A stretch of 64,000 bases of DNA, taken from contig OX359189.1 of assembly GCA_947172415.1 (NCBI GenBank), positions 2,068,501 through 2,132,500 on the forward strand. The letters are read 5' to 3'. Positions 9,901-21,900 of the stretch are shown in pieces (position 1 is the stretch's first letter; every line of letters starts with the position of its first letter). Origin of the DNA: Chondrosia reniformis (taxonomy: Eukaryota > Porifera > Demospongiae > Chondrillida > Chondrillidae). The position numbers and the translations under genes are program-made. Under the pieces are notes generated by a model. It saw only the letters and a program-made list of their open reading frames with translations. It made no database searches and was not told the DNA's origin.

Positions 9901-12900
9901 ATTGTGCGAAACTCATGAATGTTTTCAAAATTGTCATTTAAGTTTATTGAGATGTGTGTAATACATAGTATGTATATAATAACACGAGAGTTTGTTGTTG
10001 TATTGTATTGATAGTACTTAGTGTTTCTGTTTGTAGGTGAACAGAATGACAGTGTATTAGAAACCATTTCTAGAGATCTAGCAGATAGTAGAGTAAGTCT
10101 TTCTAACCTTTCCATTTATATTGACATGACTTATGTTATAAATTGTCACCAACCATCTCTTTAGCAGACATTTTGATTTCTTTTCTATCATATAATAGTC
10201 CAACCTACGTATATATGTATAACTCATACTCCATCTACTCCATCTACTGCATGTTAGTGCTTCTAATTTTATGAGGTGCATTTTATAACTGAGAGTAGAA
10301 ATGATCTTTACAGCATTATGGATTATTTTCTTCTACATACAGATCATTAAACTTTTCAATTCATGGCTGGAGAAAGGCTATACTCGGATGAAGGTTGTAC
10401 CTGGTGATGTTCGTTTCCCTGATATGAACTTTATAGAGTTAGCTATAGTCTCTCGTTCAAAACGCATTCGGCTAGAAAGAGAACTTTGCAATTTTCTTGA
10501 AGCAGCTTATGAGGGGATTGATGATATTCATGAGAAATCTAAACCAGTTAAATATGAAGGAATTCTTAATTATGATGAGAGTAAATCTGGCAAGCGTATT
10601 ATTATCAGTGGAGCTCCTGGTTGTGGTAAAACCACTTTGTCCAGAAAATTTTGCCTAGATATTTCATCTAGAAAACTGGGACAATCCTATGATCTAGTCA
10701 TCCTATTTCCACTTCGTGAAGCCTCTCTCTGGATGAAAGAAGAGTTCAAACTATGCAATTTGCTGCAAAAGTTTATTCCTCCCAACCAGCCAACCGAGAA
10801 GGCTGAAATAGTAAGTGAGACTATAGAGTTGAGAAATGGAAGAGGTGTCATGTTCATCCTGGATGGGTATGATGAGGCATCAGAAGAAGTGAAACAGAGC
10901 TTCTTTCTAAAGAGCCTCCTTTCAGCACCTTCAGCTTACTTGAGTGAGTGTGATGTGATTGTCACCTCTCGACCAGTGACCACATCAGATCTCCTCACCA
11001 GATTACAAGGATCATGTGTGCATGTAGAAATTCTTGGTTTTAAAGTTAATAAGATTAATGCATACATTAAGGACTATTTCACTGGCAAAGTAAAACTGGG
11101 TGAAATTCTAAAAAATCGATTGCTGTCACTTCCTGCTGTTCGTGGAATGTGTCGTGTTCCAGTGGTCCTTAAGATAGTGTGTAAGATGGGAGAGGATGGT
11201 CTTCCACGTACTATGAGTGGTATATACAAGAAATACATTTGTGGTCAACTTTACCACTCCCAACTCAAGATTGATCCTCAAGCAACTGTGTCTGTCACTG
11301 ATTTGAGCAATATTCCAAGTAATGTCTTCCCAGCATTTGACAAACTTTGCGAAATATCTTACCAATTTTGCATAGATCTTAAGCTTGTCATATCAGATGC
11401 AGATTTAAATGATTCACTGAGAGACAGTGTTTTCAATGGAAGTGTTTATGAGCTTCTCTTTTCAGAATCCGTGAACGCCTTCTTTGCAGCAGCTCCCGTC
11501 AAGCTGTACATGTTTACTCACAAAACAGTACAAGAGGCACTGGCTGCACTCCACATTGCCAAGCAGAGTCCAACTGAGCAGGAGAAGATGTGGAAAGAGC
11601 ACTTTGGTAGGCCAGAGATGGTGGAGGTGTGGAAGTTCTACTGTGGATTTACTAAACTAGCCAAAATTGACCTCTTGCCATTAATTAATAGCACAGGAAG
11701 TAGACGTAAGAAAGATCGTGAGGCTCTTCCTCCCCTGGTGATGTTGTCACTCTTTGAAGCAGACAACGAAGAGCAAACAAAAAAGCTTATTGAAAAGGCC
11801 ATTCCGACTGACCTGAGCTTTGTCTCATCCTCATCATATGAGACATCAGTGTTAGACTACACACTAAGGCACCACTCCTCCATTGAGAGCCTCCACCTGA
11901 AAGCCAAGGGAAGGACACTAATTCAGATAGAGCAGGTTCTTCCAACAATCCTCTCATCCAAGGTATTAAAAAGGTTGACATTGGAATTGCTTGGTAAATC
12001 AGGTAAGTTATCTGATTACCTTGAATTGTAAAATGTATGTAGCAGTAGAATATTTCGTACTCTAAAGCAGAACATGTACATTCAACATTTTTTGAATCTC
12101 TTATTTATGTGAAAATGGGAGAAGTAAATCGCAATAATAACACATTCATAAATTTCTGGTCTCGCACCTACGTACGTATATAGCACCACCTGACAATGTT
12201 TGTTATATCTAAAAGTGATCTTTAAACTACTTGTCAAAATCTTTATATTTATAGTACTTATCATTAATTAGATCTTGGTATGTTTGAAAAGTGCTTGGAA
12301 TCCTGTGAGTCCACTGGAATAGAAAGCCTTGAATTGAAGGATGTTGTTACAGAGTATATTTTGGCTGTGTTAAAGGTTTCAGAAAAGTTTCCTTCATTAA
12401 CCAATTTATCATGCAGCGAAATGAAATCACATGGTCAAAACAAGGAGAAAGTACAAGCAATGGTATGTCAGAATGATGTATTATTGTATTAGTATGGACT
12501 TTTGCTGAAATTCCATGCATTGTAAATGAAATTAGTTTGTTATATGATTTTCCTTTTCATTTCTGAATATCATACTGTACGTACGTATGTTAGGGGTATT
12601 GTACGTATGTACATTAAATTTTTAATTTGTAAAAGTATTTAGATATGAAATTAACATTTGAAAATCTCCCTTTAATGACTGTTTTCATAATTTGAATTAT
12701 TATATTTTATATATGACATTGTACGTACATTTATATGTTTAGTGTCAGTCATTTGGATCTCACTTGGAAGATAGTACTTCATTGAAGACCTTTGAATTGG
12801 AGTTTAGCTATCCTTCTGGTCTCCTCAGACCACGCCTAATTGGAGCATTGAATAGCCTATCATTGGAAAGAGCGGTGTTTAAAGGACATGGTAAACTTTG

Positions 12901-15900
12901 CATTATTGTAATGTCATAATTATATTTATACTGTATAATTATGAGATAATTTTGTATCATTTACAAAGTATTTTTCATTTAATATGTAGATTTGCTACCT
13001 ATACTTTTATTTCAGGTACAGAGACACATTCTCTGGATCTACCCGACCAGTGCTTGCTGTCACATGTACCCTCTCTGACACTTAAACTTGCTCCTCTTCA
13101 TTGTACTGAAGTGTTGTGTTACCTTGCTAAAGGGAACCTGGAGAGTCTTCAAGTATCACTGAGTTGTCCAGAAGAGGTTTGTACTGTACACAGTGTACAG
13201 CAAGTGTACGTATCTATGCAAATTGTATATTGATACTTTAGCCAATTTTACTCTGTTCATGCATACACATGTTCTCTAATGTATACAATCCGCATCATCC
13301 AGCTACTGGTGGAGTTTATTACTCAACATCATTATGTATTTAGACATCATCTTGTGATGAATGCAAATGTGACTCAGTGGAAAGGTCCCTGAGGGAGAAC
13401 TCATCACTGAAGACAATGAAATTAAAAATGTACTCCTCTTGTTCCAAAGAACTGACTAGATCATGCTTGATTGGTGTATTACATAACCAGACTATGACAG
13501 ATGTCAACATTGATGTAATCATTTATGCCTGGGGTGAGTACTACCTATTTGTACCCTAAATCTATATACTGTATATGTACAAAGGTATAAATCCATTGAT
13601 TGATGTTCACCTACAATGTGCTGTGTAGCAGCACATATCAGCATGTTGTTGGGTATGTATTCTGTTTTGAACAATCTAAAAATGTCTTCTGTAGTCTATT
13701 CTGAAACATAAAATGTAATCAGTAAGTGATTGTATTTTTTGTAATTGCATTATAGAGATGTCACTGTATTCTCTCTATTACTTTAGAGATTTCTTCTAAT
13801 TGTAAGTGCATAATGTCAGATGATAGTTTGACACTCTCTTGGATCCTAAAGCCAGACCAATGGGTCAAGGTACTTGTATGTAGCCTTGAGAGAGAAATAA
13901 AGGAACTGAGAGTCAATATAAAAACCCAATCTGCTGTGAGTCCAATATGGCTGATGTTTTGTTAATGCAACAACATACTAATTTGCACAAGAACTTATGT
14001 AGTTTCTGTAGCCTATAATATAAACTTGCTGATAAACTACGTACGTACATGTGCCTTCATAATGATATCTGATGTTATGTACAGGAATCTTGTGATGAAT
14101 GCAAATGTGACTCAGTGGAAAGGTCCTTGAGGGAGAACTTGTCACTGAAGACAGTTAAATTGGAAATGGACTCCTCTTGTCCCAAAGAACTGGCTGAATC
14201 ATGCTTGATTGGAGTGCTGTGTAGCAGAACTATATCATGTATCAGCATGTTGTTGGGTATGTATTCAGTTTTGAATGCTGATTTAAAAATGTCGACCTAC
14301 TGTAGTCTCTATTTTGAAACATAAAAATGTAATCAGTAAGTGATTGAATTTTTTGTAATTGCATTATAGAGACCTTATTGTATTCTTTCTATTACTTTAG
14401 ACATCTCTTCTGAATGTAAGTGCATAATGTCAGATGATAGTTTGACACTCTCTTGGACCCTAAAGCCAGACCAATGGGTCAAGGTACTTTTATGTAGCCT
14501 TGAGAGAGAAATAAAGGAACTGAGAGTCAATATAAAAACCCAATCTGCTGTGAGTCCAATATGGCTGATGTTTTGTTAATGCAACAACATACTAATTTGC
14601 ACAAGAACTTATGTAGTTTCTGTAGCCTATAATATAAACTTGCTGATAAACTACATACATGTGCCTTCATAATGATATCTGATGCTATATATATAGGAAT
14701 CTTGTGATGTATGCAAATGTGACTCAGTGGAAAGGTCCTTGAGGGAGAACTCGTCACTGAAGACAGTTAAATTGGTAATGGACTCCTCTTGTCCCAAAGA
14801 ACTGACTAGATCATGCTTGATTGGAGTATTACATAACCAGACTATGACAGATGTCAACATTGATGCCTGGGGTGAGTACTACTTATTTGTACCCTAAATC
14901 TATATACTGTATATATACGAAGGTATAAATGTACGTATAAATCCAATGATACACTTTTTTACCTAAAATATAGGTAATGTTCACTTAAAGTGTTGTACAG
15001 TTACACATTTTAAAACTAGTAAAAGTCCCGAGGTTCCAACTGATTACTGTGTGACAGTTCATTTTTGTCCATTAAATTGTGCAATTCAAAGTTTAGCAAT
15101 GTAAATGTATGAGAATGTAACTGGTCACACAATAAAGCCCTTGTGTATATATATTTATAAGTAGCACACAGTGCAAGTTACAAAGAGATAGATGCTCTAT
15201 ATAGACATAAATATGTTTAAGGCAGCCACAATCAAGTGAATGAATAAACCTTTTATTTGATGCTTAATCCGTTTCCATTTCAGGTACAGAGACACATTCT
15301 CTGGATCTACCAGACCAGTGCTTGCTGTCACATGTACCCTCTCTGACACTTGAGCTTGCTCCTCTTCATTGTACTGAAGTATTGTGTTACCTTGCTAAAG
15401 GGAACCTGGAGAGCCTTCAAGTATCGCTGAGTTGTCCAAGAGAGGTTTGTATTGTAGTACTATAAAATCCTTAAGTGATATAATTACTGTATATACGTAC
15501 ATACATACATACATACATAAGAGTAGAAAAATACAGAAACTGGAAAGTAATCATTAGTTGAGATCAATACTATATCAATGGTATCACCTGTATACTTTCA
15601 TATAGAAATGTAGCATTCAGAAGTACGTACCTTAGGTAGATTGTATGCCATATCTACCATTCATAGTTCATTGTAGCTCAGTGACAGAGCACTGGAGACT
15701 TAAACTATTCAGTGTTTATCATTGCTGTTTCGTGTCCCTTGAACATCCTCCCTATTCCCTCCCCATGATGGTTCACTGTGACTACTTGTGGTTTGATTAT
15801 CATTTGAGTTTTCATTTATATTAATAGACATCACTTGATGAAGTCACATGTGATTCAGTGGAAAGGCTTTTGAGGAGAAACCTGTCAATTAAACAAGTGA

Positions 15901-18900
15901 ATTTACAGTTGGACAACTCTTGTCCTAATGAACTGATTAAATCGTGCTTTATTGGTGTGTTATGTAACAGAACTGTAACAGATATAAGTCTTGAAGCCTC
16001 AAGTGAGTTTTTGTGAATCTTTATGTTAATTCCATCAGTGAACTTATCATAGCAACCTAATAGCTGTAAGTAATATTCTGTACAGTATACTATACTAATC
16101 AATGTATTCTCTACTTCATTATTAGGTGTTCCATTGGACTCTGAAGACTTTCCTTTTCCTGAACATTGTGTTTATGTTCAGTGCACACTCAAACTAGACC
16201 TCCCTCCACAGACATGGTGTAAAGTGTTGTGTAGTTTGGCTAAAGATGAATACTTGAAAGAGCTAACACTATCACTCAAGTGTAACAAAGTATGTACATA
16301 GAGTATGTATATTCACAATAATATATGATTAATGGAGAAATAATATTTATTTGATCATTAAATTTTAAACTGGGAAATGTCTAAATCTAAGGTATGAATA
16401 TACTTGCAAAATCAAAGATAGGGCTATCATAGTATGTACATGGTAGTTGTAATATTGCACTGATGTTTCTGTGTCTATTTTACTATACTGATTTCCATTT
16501 TGTAGACCTCAACAGATGATGACTGTGTTAAAGGCACATGTGACTCACTGAAAAGGTATTTGAAGGCACACTCATCTTTGGAGAAAGTTAGCTTAGAGAT
16601 GTATGATTCTTGTCCAAGAGAAATGATGAGATCCTGCTTGGTTAGTGTGATTTGTAACAGAACTATAAGAGACATCAGTCTTGTTGCCTTAAGTGAGTTT
16701 CTTAGTATGTGTGATATATGTAATATGCAATATATTGCAATTTACGTATATCATTGTAGAACTACATATTATCAGAAATGTAGTAGAACTCCTATAATAT
16801 AAAGATTGTAATTTCCAATTGTAAGATTTTGTGATTTTTATAAGAATTCCAGTAATACCTCCAATATGTACGTATGTACGTATATCTCTGCAATCTACTA
16901 ACTGTAATATTATTCTGTACAGAATACTATAATTGCATATACTCATCAATGTATTCTCTACTTCATTATTAGGTGTTCCATTGGACTCTGAAGACTTTCC
17001 TTTTCCTGAACATTGTGTTTATGTTCAGTGCACACTCAAACTAGACCTCCCTCCACAGACATGGTGTAAAGTGTTGTGTAGTTTGGCTAAAGATGAATAC
17101 TTGAAAGAGCTAACAATATCACTCAAGAGTAACAAAGTATGTTCATAGAGTATGTATATTCACAATAATATATGATTAATGGAGAAATAATATTTATTTG
17201 ATCATTAAATTTTAAACTGGGAAATGTCTAAATCTAAGGTATGAATATACTTGCAAAATCAAAGATGGGCTATCATAGTACGTATGTATGTACATGGTAG
17301 TTGTAATATTGCACTGATGTTTCTGTGTCTATTTTACTATACTGATTTACATTTTGTAGACCTCAACAGATGATGACTGTGTTAAAGGCACATGTGACTC
17401 ACTGGAAAGGTATTTGAAGGCACACTCATCTTTGGAGAAAGTTAGCTTAGAGATGTATGATTCTTTTCCAAGAGAAATGATGAGATCCTGCTTGGTTAGT
17501 GTGATTTGTAACAGAACTATAAGAGACATCAGTCTTATTGCCTTAAGTGAGTTTCTTAGTATGTGTGATATACGTACCTTGCAATTTATATCATTGTATA
17601 TAGAACTACATATTATCAGAGAATGTAGTAGAAATCCTATAATATAAAGATTGTATTTCCAATTGTAAGATTTTGTGGATTTTATAAGAATTCCAGTAAT
17701 ACCTACAGTATGTACATATATCTCTGCAATCTACTAACTGTAATATTATTCTGTACAGTATACTATAATTACATATACTCATCAATGTATTCTCTACTTC
17801 ATTATTAGGTGTTCCATTGGACTCTGAAGACTTTCCTTTTCCTGAACATTGTGTTTATGTCCGCTATTGGGAGTGTCCGTTAATAGAGGTTTTACTGTAT
17901 ATAGTACTCAAAGTTATATACGTTCAGCTACCACCATTCGTAGGTCACAGGTAGTATTGCACAGGTAAGCTAGGTGTAACATGAGAATGTGATAAAGGTA
18001 CACAAACTGTGATGGTAAACCTAATTCACTAATTTTGTTCCATAAATATATGTACTTACATAATTCACTGTGTATTGTTGATTGTATACATCAGAGAACA
18101 TACGTATGCATGAACAGACTTTGGGTTAATCTAAGGAAGCTACTGGTGGAGTTTATTACTCAACATCATTATGTATTTAGACATCATCCTGTGATGAATG
18201 CAAATGTGAGTCAATGGAAAGGTCCTTGAGGGAGAACTCATCCCTGAAGACAGTGAAATTGGAAATGGACTCCACTTGTTCCAAAGAACTGGCTGAATCA
18301 TGCTTAATTGGAGTGCTGTGTAGCAGAACTATATCACATATCAGCATGTTGTTGGGTATGTATTCAGTTTTGAACGCTGATTTAAAAATGTTGACCTACT
18401 GTAGTCTCTATTTTGAAACATAAAATGTAATCAGTAAGTAATTGTATTTTTTGGTAATTGTATTATAGAGATCTCACTGTATTCTCTGTATTACTTTAGA
18501 GACCTCGTTGTATTCTTTCTATTACTTTAGAGACTTTGTTGTATTCTTTCTATTACTTTAGAGACCTCTGAATGTAAGTGCATAATGTCAGATGATAGTT
18601 TGACACTCTCTTGGACCCTAAAGCCAGACCAATGGGTCAAGGTACTTTTATGTAGCCTTGAGAGAGAAATAAAGGAACTGACAGTCTACCTGAAAACCCA
18701 ATCTTCAGTGAGTCCAATAAGGCTGATGTTTTGTTAATGCAACGACATACTAATTTGCACAAGAACTTAGCTTCTGTAGCCTATAATATAAACTTACATA
18801 ACCTAATCTGATGCTATGTATAGGAATCTTGCAAATGTGACTCAGTGGGAAGGTCCTTGAGGGAGAACTCATCACTGAAGACAGTGAAATTGGAAATGGG

Positions 18901-21900
18901 CTCCTCTTGTCCCAAAGAACTGACTAGATCATGCTTGATTGGTGTATTACATAACCAGACTATGACAGATGTCAACATTAATGTCTTGTGTGAGTACTAC
19001 TTATTTGTACACTACGTAAATCAATATACAGTATATACGTACATATATGAAGGTATAAATCCATTGATACATATTTTCACTTAAAATGTTGTACAGTTAC
19101 ACAGTTTAGTCTAGTAAAGGTTCCAACTGATTACTGTGTGACACTTTTTTTGTCCATTAAATTGTGCAATTTCTAGTTTGCAGTGTAAAAGTATGAGAAT
19201 GTAACTGGTCACACAATAAAGCCCTTGTGTGTATATATTTATAAGTAGCACACAGTGCAAGTTACAAAGGGATCGATGCTCTATATAGACACATGAATAT
19301 GCTTAACACAGCCACAATCACGTACATGCATACATACGTATGTCATACAGTGAAAGTTTCAGCACCTCCACACACAATATTATACATTTGGACTTTCAAC
19401 TTATAGAGCCTTATGTACATACAGTATGTCCACTGCCTTTGGTTCCCCTTTAAGAGTTCCAATCACTTCACAGACATTTCTTTTAAATTAATTGTCCCAA
19501 TTTTAGTGACTGGAGGATTTGTTCATAATCACTGTAACCACTAACAGCTATGGGATGTAGACATTGGTACCTTTAAGTTGAAGTATCTACAAGTGTCCAT
19601 ATTTGGGTGTCCCCAACCTACTGTAGGTATGTACATATCATATTTATTATGAGATGGTTTAAAGTTGTAATGTTACAATTTGCATGAATACACTAGAGAA
19701 TGAGTAAACCCATTTACAGTATCGACTGATGGTCCCCACTTTTGAGTGCTAAAACCAAAGTCTAAATCACAACAATACACAAGAATTAGTGGTTAAAGAT
19801 GCTGAATATATTGTTATTGTGTGCACAGTACTTACGTATATGCTGACAACAGACACAGTGTTTGGACAATTTATATACCATTGCATGAAACCTCCTAACT
19901 AAAGTAAGAACCTTTCCCAGACTGCCATTTTATTTAATTATGTAATGCATGCTCACACTACCCAAACTTTCTGTGAAGTTAATTAACAGTGACCCCTATT
20001 GTAGTGTATTTACGTACTTATTTTACTACTATGCCATACTTTCTATCAGAAAGAAGACTTGTGAGTTATATGGTAGCCATTCTGTGGTCCCTTGAATGTC
20101 CATTTTAGATATATTTGACCTTAAAGAGGTTCTAGCTAGTAAGTTAATGTGTTAATGTCAACCTTTGTGGTATTTGTTGTTATCACAGTGTAATGTACTC
20201 TTTATTATTGTGTGATTTGTGTAAGATATCTTCTTGTTAGTATACATAGTTGAGCAGTTATTGAATTAACTTTTCCATGAAATAATGATGTGCTGTATAG
20301 TGAATAGTAATCTTCTTTGCTTTTACTTTTTTTATTAGACTGTTCAATTGGTAATGAAGATCTAACTCTACCAGAGCAATGTGAGATGACATGTGTCAAG
20401 TTCTCACTTGATGTAAATCTCACTGTTCAGCAGTGGAGTGAAGTGTTGTGTTATCTTGGAAAGGCTAAACATTTAGAGGATCTTACACTTAAGTTGTGGT
20501 GTTCCTCTGAGGTGAGTCAAGTAGTGTGCTTATGTAGTGTGTAATATATGATGAGATGATAAGCTTTCCTTAGCAATTAATTATTATTTCAGTCAAGTAG
20601 TGTGTAATACGTACATGATGAGATGTGTTAATGATTTAAATCAAACTAAATCATCAATGAAATCGAACTAATAACACGTAGCATGAAACATTGACTCCTA
20701 TATCTTGCTAAAATTTTTGTTCACTTTCTAACTATTTTACTACTACTACGTTCATCAATCAATTCCTCTGAGGTGAGTCAGGCAGTATGCTTATGTAGTG
20801 TGTAGATTAGCAGTTAATTATTATTTCAGGATGTTTAGATCCGTAGACCTTCATGAGCCGTACTTGATCAGATACTGTTGTATACTGAATGTGTAGTATG
20901 TATTTGTCTACTACGTACGTATTTGTTAAGGAAAACTGACTGACTAGTGATTGACATAGTGTTACCATCTGATTCCTTGTGAAGTTGTGTACATCATTTT
21001 AATAAGAAAGAAATTTAATTATAATAATACGTATAAATCCTGTTGCCTCTCTCCTTCTCTTGGGCATATCTCTCTATATATAGAATGATAGACTTGTAAT
21101 GTAACCAGTATATGTATGTATGTTAAGTTTGTTATGTTTCTTTGTTCTTTATGACTTACAGTACTACAGTACTAGTGAGTGTCAGTATTGATATGTATAC
21201 TGTGTCTTATTCTCCCTCTGTAGTCAAGTGACATTGGTAAATATGGTAGAAAAGTTAAGCAAGTGTGGAAAATGTTCAAGTGTAAAAAGGTGTACATGAA
21301 ATTATGGTCTGATGTGAGTAATGATTAAACATTTGTGTTATATAGTTATATGTACAGTTGTAATTAAAACACTTAGCCATGTTACACAAATGTGCACACA
21401 AGTGGAATAGTCATATGTGAGTACAGTATGTATACTCACACCAGTATGACACTGTACAGGTGCTCAACAGAGTAGTTTCCAATTGATATATATCATCTAA
21501 TGTCTACTATATACTTGCTGTGTTGCTCTGGAACCTTCTTTAAACTTTTCCTTACTTCAATCAACCTCAATAGCTCAAGAATTAATTACTGTTGTTGGAC
21601 TTAATGGAAGTAACTTGTATAGTATATGCTACTTATTGTACACATATGTAGGATCTGAGTGAATATAAAGTTATTGGAGTCATTAGCCTAAGGGTTATTA
21701 GAAACATGTAAATGTAATGTACAAATAATGAAAGAAATTGAGAAAGTGATAATCATTAGGCTATTGAATTAGTTTAGTAATGGTATTGTGCACCAGTAGT
21801 GATAGTATGTGTATAATCCACCTCTCACTTGTTGCATGTTGTTAGGTAGTGTATTATGTCAATATGTTCAGTGACTAAGGTAACTCTTCCTTTCTAGAAA

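Noticed and set aside
10301..10342. ATG at 10301 as start of a separate NACHT gene
   Set aside because: An ACAG acceptor at 10342 with phase 0 matches the preceding exon's phase 0 donor, and the Death and linker exons connect in frame.
15666..15744. Functional tRNA gene
   Set aside because: A-box and D-arm are good, but the anticodon arm does not form and the acceptor stem is short.
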